Assembly (NCBI RefSeq): GCF_030848945.1
Contig: NZ_JANHAX010000005.1
Span: 62,001 to 126,000 of the forward strand
Length of the DNA stretch: 64,000 bases
Direction of reading: 5' to 3'
From: Marimonas arenosa
GTDB lineage: Bacteria > Pseudomonadota > Alphaproteobacteria > Rhodobacterales > Rhodobacteraceae
In this document: positions 11,113 through 19,670 of the stretch, one piece after another
How the letters are laid out: each line of letters begins with the position of its first letter
Numbering within the stretch: position 1 is the stretch's first letter
The notes under the pieces: model-generated
Seen by the model: the letters and a program-made list of their open reading frames with translations, nothing else
Database searches by the model: none
Told to the model about the DNA's origin: nothing
Position numbers and translations under genes: made by a program

Positions 11113-11709
11113 GAGTAAAATACGTAATTTCATATACTTCCCGCTCTTTCTTGGCCTGGCTTCCCTAGCCGCCGCCGACTGCCCCGGCCCGACCGATCTT
11201 ACCCGCGGCCTCCGCCTTACCTATTCCGGCGGCGCGACCGAGGATTTCCGCCCGCACACCACCGTCGGCATCATCCAATCGGTCTATCGCGAAGACGACG
11301 GGGGGACGAGCCGCGCGCTGCTGGCGCAGGGCCTTTACTGCTGGAGCTAGTCGATCTCGACAACGGCGCGCCACTACCGTCGACGCGTTTTGTCGTCAGC
11401 TATCCAACGCCGGCGACAAAGCTGCCTTTCCCCGCGCCGGGATCCGACTGGACGGTGACCGCGGCAGTTCTCGACCAGGGCGCCCTGCGCAGCGAAAAGC
11501 AGGTCTATGACTTCGGCGTGGCGGAACAGATGCGTATCGGCGACTGCAGTTACACGATGATCCCGGTCGAAATCCGTTATGACGATGCCGACGATGACGT
11601 CGATGTCCTGCATTACCTGCCCGAGCTTGGGATATCGTATTTCGCCGGCGGGCTGGAAAACGGCAAGGGCGATCTTGCGGTTGCAGAAGGCATCTCGATC
11701 ACGCCCTGA
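11102..11709 (+). pseudogene. Secreted hypothetical protein interrupted by a frameshift
   Basis: A frame from GTG 11102 encodes a signal peptide (NFIYFPLFLGLASLAAA) and a mature part ending LLAQGLYCWS at a TAG near 11350. The adjacent frame, open from about 11338 to 11709, continues naturally with LELVDLDNGAPLPSTRF and a C-terminal domain rich in acidic residues. Joining them at about 11338 gives a single protein of about 200 residues, so this is one gene with an indel rather than two. I do not recognise the family. Either a true inactivation or a sequencing error in CTTTACTGCTGG is possible. The start overlaps the preceding stop, suggesting coupling. Confidence 0.6.
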
Positions 11710-11838
11710 AACCGGCGCCCACCTTTGCTGCAATGCAGCAAGTGCATGACGGGGTTTCGCTATCGGGTGGTTCTCGCCGCGTCTCCGGCCCCTTATGTGG
11801 CAGGTAAGTTTTCAAAAATTGCCCAAGGAACGTGCAAC

Positions 11839-11997
11839 ATGACCAGAATTCGCGCCTTCGCCGCCCGGTTTCTTCCGGCGCCCCGCTTCTCCGACATTGC
11901 GATTGGCGAGATGACCGATATCCAGCTTCGCCGCGCCGGCCTGAGCAAAGCCGAGGTGCTGCACCGCACCTTCTCCGGCCTGACGACCTGCGGCTAA
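11839..11997 (+). CDS. Small DUF1127-like basic protein
   Basis: A 52-residue protein begins at ATG 11839 behind AAGGAA. Its C-terminal half (about residues 23-43: IGEMTDIQLRRAGLSKAEV) resembles the DUF1127 motif, in which a short amphipathic segment ends in D-x-G-L-x-R/K-x-E. DUF1127 proteins in alphaproteobacteria are small and in some cases bind RNA or affect phosphate and stress responses; function here is unknown. A longer reading from 11725 lacks a ribosome-binding site. It is alone between a broken gene and aroQ. Confidence 0.6.
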   Translation: MTRIRAFAARFLPAPRFSDIAIGEMTDIQLRRAGLSKAEVLHRTFSGLTTCG

Positions 11998-12134
11998 GCC
12001 ACATCCCGACACCACCGCGGGCGACCAGAGGGGCCGGGCAGGCGATTGCGCCACAACCCGGCCCCTGCCTTTTCTTCCTGGGTTGCCAGCCGGGATTCCG
12101 GACCGCATAAAGCGGAAAGTCCACGGAGCCCCCG

Positions 12135-12572
12135 ATGAGCAAGCTGATCACCATTCTCAACGGTCCCAATCTCAACCTGCTCGGCAAGCGCGAGCCGGAG
12201 ATCTACGGCCATGAAACACTTGACGATGTTGAGAAATCCTGTGCCGCGGTGGGGGCGGAATTCGGGCTCGACGTGAAACTGCTGCAGTCGAACTGGGAAG
12301 GCCAGATCGTCGATTGGGTCCACGAGGCGCGGGGGGAAGCCGCCGGCATTATCATCAACCCCGCCGCACTGACCCACACGTCGGTCGCGGTACTCGACGC
12401 GCTCAACACCTTTGAAGGCCCGGTTTTCGAGGTCCATATTTCCCAGGTCCACAAGCGCGAGGCGTTTCGGCACCATTCCTACGTCAGCCTGCGCGCCGAC
12501 GGGGTGATCGCCGGCTTCGGCATCGAGGGCTATGCCCTCGCCATGCGCCGCATGGGCAGCCTGCTGGGCTGA
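12135..12572 (+). CDS. aroQ: Type II 3-dehydroquinate dehydratase
   Basis: AroQ catalyses the third shikimate-pathway step, 3-dehydroquinate to 3-dehydroshikimate. The 145-residue protein matches the dodecameric type II family: [11 protein letters not shown] at the N-terminus, catalytic Y24 in [17 protein letters not shown] with H81, and H101-x4-H-x-R in [15 protein letters not shown] lies upstream of ATG 12135. Its TGA overlaps the ATG of the next gene (TGATG), so the two are translationally coupled. Confidence 0.97.
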   Translation: MSKLITILNGPNLNLLGKREPEIYGHETLDDVEKSCAAVGAEFGLDVKLLQSNWEGQIVDWVHEARGEAAGIIINPAALTHTSVAVLDALNTFEGPVFEVHISQVHKREAFRHHSYVSLRADGVIAGFGIEGYALAMRRMGSLLG

Positions 12573-13381
12573 TGCACGCGCTCGCCGCCGAGGCGGCCGC
12601 GCTTCTTGGACGCGCGCCGGTGCGGGTCGTGCCGCTGCATGGCGGCGATCTGAGTGATGTCCTGCGCCTCACCTTCTCCGACGGCAGCACGGCCATCGTG
12701 AAGTCCGGCCCCGCGCCCGAAATCGAAGCTAGTATGCTTCGCGCCATTCGGAACAGCGGAGCTTCGGCCCCCAAAGTGCTGGCCTGCAACAAAAAAGCCC
12801 TGGTCATGCAGGACCTGCCCGAGACCGGCGGGCTGTCCGACCAGGCATGGGGAGATCTCGGAAGTCAGTTGAGGTGCCTGCATGCGACCACCGGCCGGCG
12901 CTATGGCTGGGAGGTGGATTACGCCTTCGGCCAAGTGTCGATCCGGAACCGCTGGCACGACGACTGGCCCGCATTCTGGGCCGAGAACCGGCTTCTGGCC
13001 GATCTGGCGGAGCTGCCGCGCAGGCTGCACACGCCTCTTGAGCAAATCGCCACGGCCCTGCCCGGGCTCTTGCCGGCAAGCCCCCCGGCCAGTTTGTTGC
13101 ATGGCGATCTCTGGACCGGGAACGTCATGGCCGACGGCCCGCGGCTGTCCGCGCTGATCGATCCGGCCTGCTATTTCGGCCATGGTGAGGTCGATCTGGC
13201 GATGCTCGAATTGTTCGGCCAACCCGCTCCGGCCTTCTGGAGGCAATACGGCCCCCCCCGGGACGGCTGGCCCATCCGGCGTGCGGTGTACCAGCTCTGG
13301 CCGGCAATCGTGCATCTGCGCCTGTTCGGGCTGAGCTACCTGTCGTTGGCGGAGCGACTGATCGCGCAGATCCCGGTCTAA
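12572..13381 (+). CDS. Fructosamine kinase-family protein
   Basis: A 269-residue kinase-fold protein of the fructosamine-3-kinase/ketosamine kinase family, which phosphorylates sugar adducts on amines and so allows deglycation. Visible motifs are the N-lobe [13 protein letters not shown] and AIVKSGP (ATP lysine), QDLPETGG hinge region, catalytic-loop [10 protein letters not shown] with D179, and the metal-binding LIDPA near residue 196. Overlap with aroQ by one base suggests co-expression. Bacterial substrates of this family are poorly defined, so the kinase substrate is an inference. Confidence 0.85.
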   Translation: MHALAAEAAALLGRAPVRVVPLHGGDLSDVLRLTFSDGSTAIVKSGPAPEIEASMLRAIRNSGASAPKVLACNKKALVMQDLPETGGLSDQAWGDLGSQLRCLHATTGRRYGWEVDYAFGQVSIRNRWHDDWPAFWAENRLLADLAELPRRLHTPLEQIATALPGLLPASPPASLLHGDLWTGNVMADGPRLSALIDPACYFGHGEVDLAMLELFGQPAPAFWRQYGPPRDGWPIRRAVYQLWPAIVHLRLFGLSYLSLAERLIAQIPV

Positions 13382-13532
13382 GCTCGACGCACTACAGCCA
13401 GTCGAACCATGGGGCGCGGAATACCTCAATTTGCCCCGATTCCGTCGCAGCTTAACCTTTTTATGCCCCTGCAGATCGGCTAGAACCCCGGCATTCCCAC
13501 ACGGGCAGTCAGCCAACAAACAGGACAGGTCC

Positions 13533-14699
13533 ATGAAAATCGTCGTCGCCGGCCTTGGCTATGTCGGGCTATCCAATTCAGTGCTTCTGGCCCAGAACCA
13601 CACGGTCACCGGGGTCGATCTCGACGCGACCCGGGTCGACATGGTCAATGCCCGCAAAAGTCCGCTTCAGGATGCCGAACTGGCCGCGTACCTGGCCCGC
13701 CCTGCCACGAATTTCACCGCCACGACCGACGGCCCCGCAGCCTTTGCCGAGGCCGGGCTGGTGATTATTGCAACGCCGACGAACTACGATCCGGACAGCA
13801 ACTTCTTCGATACCTCCAGCATCGAGGCGGTGATCGAACAGGTGCTCGCCGTCAACAAAACCTGCCCGATCGTGATCAAGTCGACGATCCCGGTGGGCTA
13901 TACCGAGAGCCTGCGCCGGCGCTACGGGTCTGACCGGATCCTGTTCAGCCCCGAGTTCCTGCGCGAAGGCCACGCGCTGTACGACAACCTGCATCCCAGC
14001 CGAATCATCGTTGGCGACACCGGCCCACGCGGACAGATGTTCGCCGACCTGCTGCTGGAAGGCGCCGTCGACAAGGACACACCGGTTCTGCTGACCGGCT
14101 CCTCGGAAGCCGAGGCGATCAAGCTGTTCGCGAATACCTACCTCGCGATGCGGGTAGCGTTTTTCAACGAGCTCGACAGTTATGCCATGCGCTATGGCAT
14201 GGACAGCCGCCAGATCATCGAGGGCGTCGGGCTCGATCCGCGGATTGGCACCCACTACAACAACCCCTCGTTTGGCTATGGCGGCTATTGTCTTCCCAAG
14301 GACACAAGGCAGCTCCTGGCCAATTATTCCGATGTGCCGCAGAACCTTATTCGCGCCATCGTCGACGCCAATACCACGCGCAAGGATTTTCTGGCCGAAC
14401 AGATCGTGGCACTGCAACCGAACTGTGTCGGCGTCTATCGACTGGTGATGAAAGCCGGGTCAGACAATTTCCGGCAAAGCTCGATCCAGGGGATCATGAA
14501 GCGGATCAAGGCCAAGGGCATCCCGGTTATCGTCTACGAACCGGCGCTGGCAGAAGAGGATTTCTTCAAGTCGCCGGTCTACCGAAACCTCGATGCGTTC
14601 AAACGCGATGCTGATCTGATCATCGCAAACCGTCTCGATCCGGCGCTGGATGACGTAGCACACAAGGTCTTCACCCGCGATCTGTTCCACGGCGACTGA
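13533..14699 (+). CDS. UDP-glucose/GDP-mannose dehydrogenase family protein
   Basis: A 388-residue nucleotide-sugar 6-dehydrogenase that oxidises a hexose C6 twice with NAD+ to a uronate, for envelope polysaccharide. It has GLGYVG (7-12), an ATPTNYD loop, [18 protein letters not shown], the catalytic lysine K197 in AIKLFANTY and the nucleophile C253 in [10 protein letters not shown]. Sequence is of the Ugd type that acts on UDP-glucose. Start 13533 matches the family N-terminus MKIVVAGLG; a frame from 13431 adds 34 non-conserved residues. No glycan cluster surrounds it. Confidence 0.93.
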   Translation: MKIVVAGLGYVGLSNSVLLAQNHTVTGVDLDATRVDMVNARKSPLQDAELAAYLARPATNFTATTDGPAAFAEAGLVIIATPTNYDPDSNFFDTSSIEAVIEQVLAVNKTCPIVIKSTIPVGYTESLRRRYGSDRILFSPEFLREGHALYDNLHPSRIIVGDTGPRGQMFADLLLEGAVDKDTPVLLTGSSEAEAIKLFANTYLAMRVAFFNELDSYAMRYGMDSRQIIEGVGLDPRIGTHYNNPSFGYGGYCLPKDTRQLLANYSDVPQNLIRAIVDANTTRKDFLAEQIVALQPNCVGVYRLVMKAGSDNFRQSSIQGIMKRIKAKGIPVIVYEPALAEEDFFKSPVYRNLDAFKRDADLIIANRLDPALDDVAHKVFTRDLFHGD

Positions 14700-14713
14700 G
14701 CCGCCGCCACGCC

Positions 14714-15403
14714 ATGCCCGATCATTCACGTTACGCCGTTTTTTATGCCCCACCCCCGGGAGCGCTGGCGGACTTCGGTGCGGCGTGGCTGGGTTGGGAT
14801 GCCGCCGACGGGGCTTGCCGGTCGCATCCCGTGATCGAAGGACTGCCCCGGCCGGTGGAGGATATCACTGAAACACCCCGCAAATACGGCTTTCACGGCA
14901 CTCTGAAACCGCCTTTCCGGCTGGCCGCTGGTAGCAGCCGCGCGGCACTCGAAGCCGATCTGGCTGCTCTGGCTGAACGTCACGCCCCGGTAATACTGGA
15001 CGGGCTGATGCTGGCCCGGTTGGGCGGGTTCCTGGCGCTGGTCCCCGAAGGCGATACGACGGATTTGTCGGCGCTCGCCGCAGACTGCGTGCGCGGACTG
15101 GACACACACCGCGCGCCGCCGTCGCATGCGGAACTCGAAAAGCGCCGCCACGACGGCTTGACGCCGGCGCAACAGGGCAATCTCGACCGCTGGGGCTACC
15201 CCTATGTTATGGAGGCGTTCCACTTTCACCTGACACTGACCGGCCGCCTGCCCCGCGCCGAAGCCAAAACGGTGAAAGCCGCGCTTGCCCCGCTCCTGAA
15301 ACAGCTCCTGCCGCAGCCCTTCCGGATTGGTGATCTCTGTCTCTTCGGCGAAGCCGCCGACGGACGATTCCATATCCTGACGCGGCATCCGCTCGGTCCC
15401 TGA
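14714..15403 (+). CDS. DUF1045 protein, 2H-phosphoesterase-like
   Basis: A 229-residue protein with two H-x-T motifs, H61-G-T63 (YGFHGTLKPP) and H172-L-T174 (FHFHLTLTG), which is the double-histidine arrangement of the 2H phosphoesterase superfamily. DUF1045 members are often found in phosphonate operons (the putative phosphonate-metabolism protein of phn loci), but no phn genes are here. Likely cyclic phosphodiesterase or RNA-ligase-like chemistry on a nucleotide, by family. It begins 14 bases after the UDP-sugar dehydrogenase stop. Confidence 0.85.
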   Translation: MPDHSRYAVFYAPPPGALADFGAAWLGWDAADGACRSHPVIEGLPRPVEDITETPRKYGFHGTLKPPFRLAAGSSRAALEADLAALAERHAPVILDGLMLARLGGFLALVPEGDTTDLSALAADCVRGLDTHRAPPSHAELEKRRHDGLTPAQQGNLDRWGYPYVMEAFHFHLTLTGRLPRAEAKTVKAALAPLLKQLLPQPFRIGDLCLFGEAADGRFHILTRHPLGP

Positions 15404-15471
15404 ACCAAAGCGATTGCATCGGTCTGCAGCGCTCCCTACTGTCGCGCGCAACCAAGAAAGGGAGCGTTGCA

Positions 15472-16632
15472 ATGATCTTCGCTGACAGTCTGTCTCGCCT
15501 CGGCACCGAATCCGCCTTCGTCGTGCTCGCGCGTGCCGGGCAACTGGCCGCACAGGGCCGCGACATCATCAATCTTGGCATCGGCCAGCCCGACTTCAAA
15601 ACCCCCGAGCATATCGTCGAGGCGGGCATCAAGGCGCTGCGCGACGGCCATCACGGTTACACCCCTGCAAACGGCATCCCTGCCCTGCGCGAGGCAGTGG
15701 CGGCCGACTTGCAGCGCCGCCACGGGGTCGAGGTCAACCCCGACCATGTCGTGGTGGTGCCCGGCGGCAAGCCGACGATGTTCTTTGCCGTGCTGATGTT
15801 CGGCCAGCCGGGAGCCGAGATCATGTATCCCAACCCCGGATTTCCGATTTACGAGTCGGTCATCCGCTATTCCGGCGCCACGCCCGTACCGATCGCACTG
15901 GAGGAAAAGAACGGTTTTGCCTTCACGGCCGAGGCGGTGCTGGCGCAGATCACCGACCGCACCCGGCTGATCATTATTAACTCGCCCGCCAACCCCACCG
16001 GCGGGGTGACCCCGAAAGAAGAAATCGACAAGCTGGTTAAGGGACTGCTCGACCATCCACATGTCGCGCTGATGTCAGACGAGATTTACTCCAACATGCT
16101 CTACGGCGGGCGTCAGCATGTCAGCTTGCTGCAATACCCGGAAATCCGCGACCGGCTGATCATGCTCGACGGCTGGTCGAAGACTTACGCCATGACAGGC
16201 TGGCGCCTCGGATATGCCGTCTGGCCCGACGCGGCGGTCGAACATGTCACCCGGCTCTGCATCAACGACCATTCCTGCGTCAACGCGGCCACGCAATATG
16301 CCGGCATTGCGGCGCTCGAAGGGCCGCAAGATGCGGTGCATGCGATGGTGGCCGAGTTCGACAAACGCCGAGAGGTGATCGTGCGCGAACTGAACGCCCT
16401 GCCCGGCATCCGCTGCGCCGATGCCGCCGGCGCTTTCTACGCCTTCCCCAATATCGAGGGCACCGGTCTGACGTCGCGCGAAGCGCAGGACCGCTTCCTT
16501 GACGAGGCGGGCGTCGCCACCGTCGCCGGCACCAGTTTCGGCGCCTGGGGTGAAGGTTATTTGCGGTTTTCCTACGCCAACTCGACCGAGAACATCCTCG
16601 AGGCGCTGTCCCGGATCCGTGAACTGCTCTGA
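15472..16632 (+). CDS. PLP-dependent aminotransferase, class I/II
   Basis: A 386-residue fold-type I aminotransferase. The PLP Schiff-base lysine is K237 in SKTYAMTGWRLGY, with NSPANPTGG and the SDEIYSNMLYG [17 protein letters not shown] pair upstream, and a C-terminal R in LRFSYAN that should bind the substrate carboxylate. The pattern is of the aspartate aminotransferase I-gamma-like group. Amino-acid specificity cannot be read from sequence. AAAGGGAG precedes ATG 15472. Confidence 0.92.
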   Translation: MIFADSLSRLGTESAFVVLARAGQLAAQGRDIINLGIGQPDFKTPEHIVEAGIKALRDGHHGYTPANGIPALREAVAADLQRRHGVEVNPDHVVVVPGGKPTMFFAVLMFGQPGAEIMYPNPGFPIYESVIRYSGATPVPIALEEKNGFAFTAEAVLAQITDRTRLIIINSPANPTGGVTPKEEIDKLVKGLLDHPHVALMSDEIYSNMLYGGRQHVSLLQYPEIRDRLIMLDGWSKTYAMTGWRLGYAVWPDAAVEHVTRLCINDHSCVNAATQYAGIAALEGPQDAVHAMVAEFDKRREVIVRELNALPGIRCADAAGAFYAFPNIEGTGLTSREAQDRFLDEAGVATVAGTSFGAWGEGYLRFSYANSTENILEALSRIRELL

Positions 16633-16679
16633 ACGCCGTGACGGCCGCAAAACGCTGGCAAAAAAATTCGCACACAAGA

Positions 16680-16709
16680 TGATCCATAGGTCGTGCGTCT
16701 CCGTAAAAG
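16680..16709 (+). promoter_or_regulatory. RpoE (ECF11)-type promoter of rpoE-chrR
   Basis: TGATCC (16680-16685), an 18-base spacer and TAAAAG (16704-16709) match the -35/-10 pattern reported for RpoE targets in R. sphaeroides. The position predicts autoregulation with a start site near 16716. A long reading of the sigma gene from GTG 16693 would begin inside this promoter, which argues for a later start codon. Confidence 0.75.
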
Positions 16710-16791
16710 GTTTATGTTGACGCACGCACTTGATATTCCTCGAGCCAAGCATTCCCTGGTGAATGTCCTTGATGCCGGAAGTAAGCCCGTG

Positions 16792-17349
16792 GTGCAGACA
16801 GATACCGAGTACTCGCAGCAGACCCAATGGATGATCGCGGTCCGGGATCGCCGAGACCGAAATGCCTTCGCCGCGCTGTTCGACCATTTCGCGCCGCGAC
16901 TCAAGGGCTTCGTCATGCGCTCGGGCGCGTCCGATCATCAGGCCGAAGAAATCGTGCAGGATGTGATGCTGGCGGTTTGGCGCAAGGCGGCGAGTTTCGA
17001 TCCGCACCGGGCGCAGGTCTCAGCCTGGATTTACCAGATTGCCCGTAACCGTCACATCGACATCGTGCGCAAGGAAAACCGGCCGATGCCGGAAGAGCTG
17101 CGGGAAGACCCCGGCACCGAAGCCGATGCCAGCCAGATCATGGGCTTGGAACAGGAAACGCGGCATCTGAAGTCCGCGCTCGACAAACTTCGGCCGGAAC
17201 AGCGCGAGATCATCGAAAAAGCTTACCTGGGCGAGCTGACACACCAAGAGATCAGCACCCAGACCGGGTTGCCGCTCGGAACCATCAAATCGCGTATCCG
17301 GCTCGGGCTGGAACGCCTCAGACACGAGTTGAAGGACCTCAAATCATGA
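16792..17349 (+). CDS. rpoE: ECF sigma factor RpoE (ECF11, singlet-oxygen response type)
   Basis: A group IV sigma factor that directs RNA polymerase to stress promoters when its anti-sigma factor is inactivated. Region 2 is visible in FDHFAPRLKGFVMRSG through FDPHRAQVSAWIYQIARNR and region 4 in LTHQEISTQTGLPLGTIKSR. I choose GTG 16792 (185 residues; GTG 16789 is equivalent) because GGAAGTAAG lies just upstream and the predicted transcript begins near 16716; upstream starts at 16693 and 16714 fall in or at the end of the promoter. The last codons overlap chrR. The ChrR partner and the TGATCC promoters make the R. sphaeroides RpoE assignment secure. Confidence 0.92.
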   Translation: MQTDTEYSQQTQWMIAVRDRRDRNAFAALFDHFAPRLKGFVMRSGASDHQAEEIVQDVMLAVWRKAASFDPHRAQVSAWIYQIARNRHIDIVRKENRPMPEELREDPGTEADASQIMGLEQETRHLKSALDKLRPEQREIIEKAYLGELTHQEISTQTGLPLGTIKSRIRLGLERLRHELKDLKS

Positions 17350-17981
17350 GTGCCATTGGCCATCATGTCCCAGAATCCATGCTGGCGGCCTATGCCGCCG
17401 GCAGCCTGCCGAACGCCTTTGCCGTTGTCGTGGCAAGCCACGTGTCGCTTTGTGGCCAGTGCCGTGTGGCACTCGAGGCGCATCAGAACGTCGGCGGCCT
17501 TTTGCTGGAAGACGCCAAAACGGTGTCGGTGTCGTCGCGCCTCAAGGCCGATATCCTGTCGCAGCTCGACGCCCCCTATAGGCCTGAGCCGGTCTACGAC
17601 CGCTCCGGCATCTATCCCGGCCCGGTGATGGAAACGCTCAAGGGGCGCAAGCCGCGCTGGAAGAACCTCGGCCGCGGCGTCCGTCAGGACATCTTGTCGG
17701 AAGGCAAAAAAGGTTCCGTGCGGCTACTCTACATTCCGCCCGGGCAGGCGGTACCGGACCATGGGCACAACGGGTTGGAACTGACGCTGGTCCTCCAGGG
17801 CAGCTTCAGCGACGAAACCGGACGGTTCGGCGTCGGCGATCTCGAAGTCGCCGACGAAGAGCTTGATCATACCCCGGTGGCAGATGACGGCGACGCCTGC
17901 ATCTGCCTCGCCGCCACCGACGCGCCGCTGCGCTTCCATGCTTTCATGCCACGGCTGTTGCAACCGCTGTTCCGGATCTGA
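17346..17981 (+). CDS. chrR: Zinc-dependent anti-sigma factor ChrR
   Basis: ChrR holds RpoE inactive until singlet oxygen or organic peroxide triggers its proteolysis. The 211-residue protein has the N-terminal zinc anti-sigma domain (H6, H32, C36, C39; R. sphaeroides uses H6, H31, C35, C38) and a C-terminal cupin-like domain whose H139, H141, E145 and H175 line up with the second zinc site (offset 2 from R. sphaeroides numbering). All ligands are present, so it should be functional. ATGA overlap with rpoE gives tight co-translation, typical of sigma/anti-sigma pairs. Confidence 0.95.
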   Translation: MSAIGHHVPESMLAAYAAGSLPNAFAVVVASHVSLCGQCRVALEAHQNVGGLLLEDAKTVSVSSRLKADILSQLDAPYRPEPVYDRSGIYPGPVMETLKGRKPRWKNLGRGVRQDILSEGKKGSVRLLYIPPGQAVPDHGHNGLELTLVLQGSFSDETGRFGVGDLEVADEELDHTPVADDGDACICLAATDAPLRFHAFMPRLLQPLFRI

Positions 17982-17983
17982 GC

Positions 17984-18002
17984 GTCGCCCGGGACGGGCG
18001 AC
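17984..18002. terminator. GC hairpin between convergent chrR and SDR genes
   Basis: GTCGCCCG (17984-17991) and CGGGCGAC (17995-18002) form a perfect 8-bp stem with a 3-base loop. It occupies almost the whole 22-base gap between the two converging stops. No T-tract, so it may block transcription in both directions only partly. Confidence 0.5.
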
Positions 18003-18003
18003 A

Positions 18004-18729
18004 TCACTTGCCGCGGTAAACCAGAAGATCCGGCAGGTGATCGATCAGTCGGATAAACCAGGAAAACGGTGCCGGAAAATCTGTGCGGAAGCGGCGACGG
18101 CGCATCGCCTTCAACACCTCTGCGGCTGCGTCCTCAGGGGTCATCAGCATCGGCATCTTGAAGGTATTCTTGTCGGTGAGACGCGTCTTGATGAACCCGG
18201 GATTGACCAGACGGACCACAACGCCCGTGTCTTTCAGGTCATGACGCATGGTTTCAGCCAGGCTCACCACAGCCGCCTTGCTGGCGCCGTAACCGATCGA
18301 GGCCGGCAGCCCGTGATATCCAGCCAACGAGCCGACAAGGGTGATATCGCCGCGCCCAGCAGCGACGAATTGCGGTACAACCTCGCCCAGAACGCGCATG
18401 GCGCCGATGAAATTTACGTCGCACATTGCCAGGGCCGCGTCGCCGTCCCAGGCGGTGGCGCGCATCGGATCGTAGGCGCCGGCATTATAGATCACCCCGT
18501 CGACAGGTCCGACCTCTGTCGCCGCGCGCCGGACCGCAGCGGAATCGGTCACGTCGAACGGCACGACACGGGCCTCGCCCAGCGTATCGCGCAAGCTCTC
18601 TAGCCGCGGTTTGCCACGCGCCGACAAAACCAGCTGCGCCCCTTCGGCGTGGAGCCGTTTCGCCAACTCCCTCCCAAGTCCTTCGCTGGCGCCCACCAGC
18701 CAATAGGATTTTCCTGCGAAATGGGTCAT
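18004..18729 (-). CDS. Short-chain dehydrogenase/reductase (lipid stress operon)
   Basis: A 241-residue NAD(P)-dependent SDR. Cofactor loop GASEGLG (13-19), NAG (82-84), catalytic S134 and Y147-x3-K151 (YGASK) are intact. It is the second gene of a leftward operon: its ATG overlaps the stop of the DUF1365 gene (ATGA). The operon is headed by an RpoE-type promoter at 19504-19533. SDR, DUF1365, FAD oxidoreductase and CFA-type genes travel together in bacteria with ECF11-ChrR systems, which points to modification of membrane acyl chains; the exact substrate is not known. Confidence 0.92.
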   Translation of the reverse strand: MTHFAGKSYWLVGASEGLGRELAKRLHAEGAQLVLSARGKPRLESLRDTLGEARVVPFDVTDSAAVRRAATEVGPVDGVIYNAGAYDPMRATAWDGDAALAMCDVNFIGAMRVLGEVVPQFVAAGRGDITLVGSLAGYHGLPASIGYGASKAAVVSLAETMRHDLKDTGVVVRLVNPGFIKTRLTDKNTFKMPMLMTPEDAAAEVLKAMRRRRFRTDFPAPFSWFIRLIDHLPDLLVYRGK

Positions 18730-19496
18730 TCGCCCGGCACTCGCAGATTTTCACTCTCCGAAATCAAAGCTGCGGGAGCCGGCTGTTTCTTCAGGAACGG
18801 AGCCCGTTTGAGATAGAGGATCATCGCCTGCCAATGGATCAGGACCAGCGTGCGCGCGCCGCCGAACGGACGACGCAAGCCCGCCCGCATGAACGATCCG
18901 CTGGTCGCCGGTCGCCGCGGACCAGACAGCGTGGCCAGCACACCTTGATCGCCGTTTTCATAGGAAATGCGAATATCGACCGCCCGTTCGTTCAGGTCAA
19001 AATTGAAGTGATACCGCCCCGCCACCGTCTGGAAGGGAGAGACATGCATCAGTTTCTTGGCGACCATGCGATCACTGCGCGCAATCGGTCGGAAATCCTC
19101 GTGCGCGCAGAGATAGCAGTGCCGATGGCCGAAGGTGTTGTTGACCTCGGCCACGAAGGCGCAGGGCTTGCCGTCGATCAGAGCGATCCAGAAGCTCACC
19201 GGGTTGAAATGGAACCACAGGAAGCTCGGTTGCGTCAGCAGCAGCAGCTGCGCACGAGCAACAGGGAAGCCGCGCGCCTCGAGAAGTTCGCGGAACCAGG
19301 CAACGCCGCGCCCTTCCCCGCGCGGACCGCCATGGCGGCGGTCCCAGAGTGACCAGAGATTGAAGCGGTTGCGCGAAAACAGCCATGGCTTGGCCTCGTC
19401 CAGATCCGTGAGGACATAATCGACGCTATAGCGGAACGCGTTTTTCATCGTCCCCCGGCGTACGTGAAAGGTGTGAGCGGCTACGTGGTCTAACAT
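18726..19496 (-). CDS. DUF1365 protein of the RpoE lipid operon
   Basis: A 256-residue member of DUF1365, a family of unknown reaction found next to CFA-synthase-like methyltransferases. The typical N-terminus (HTFHVRRG, then FRYSVDYVLTDLDE) and central RFNLWSLWDRR, FLWFHFNPVSFW and FHVSPF-like stretches are present. ATG 19496 is chosen because the conserved region starts there. It lies only 8 bases past the -10 of the RpoE promoter and has no Shine-Dalgarno sequence, so the mRNA is probably leaderless. A longer frame to 19835 would cross both promoters and is rejected. Confidence 0.88.
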   Translation of the reverse strand: MLDHVAAHTFHVRRGTMKNAFRYSVDYVLTDLDEAKPWLFSRNRFNLWSLWDRRHGGPRGEGRGVAWFRELLEARGFPVARAQLLLLTQPSFLWFHFNPVSFWIALIDGKPCAFVAEVNNTFGHRHCYLCAHEDFRPIARSDRMVAKKLMHVSPFQTVAGRYHFNFDLNERAVDIRISYENGDQGVLATLSGPRRPATSGSFMRAGLRRPFGGARTLVLIHWQAMILYLKRAPFLKKQPAPAALISESENLRVPGE

Positions 19497-19503
19497 TGCC
19501 AAT

Positions 19504-19533
19504 AGGTTACGCGGGTCGCCCGCCCTTGGATCA
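19504..19533 (-). promoter_or_regulatory. RpoE-type promoter, leftward (DUF1365-SDR)
   Basis: On the minus strand TGATCC (19533-19528), an 18-base spacer and TAACCT (19509-19504). The predicted start site at about 19497 coincides with the ATG at 19496. Confidence 0.75.
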
Positions 19534-19610
19534 CTCGCGGCGAAAATAACCAACGCCCCCCAGCGCCCGGCCGCTTCGCCAGTCGGTGGGCGGGATTTTT
19601 CCGGTCTTTG

Positions 19611-19640
19611 TGATCCAAAGCCGCAGACCCGGCGTAGCTC
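19611..19640 (+). promoter_or_regulatory. RpoE-type promoter, rightward (FAD oxidoreductase operon)
   Basis: TGATCC (19611-19616), an 18-base spacer and TAGCTC (19635-19640). The predicted start is about 19647, leaving a short leader with GAGGA before ATG 19671. It is divergent from the promoter at 19504-19533, so RpoE would drive both operons from one 175-base region. Confidence 0.75.
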
Positions 19641-19670
19641 CTTCAACCAAACACGAAGAACGAGGACGGA

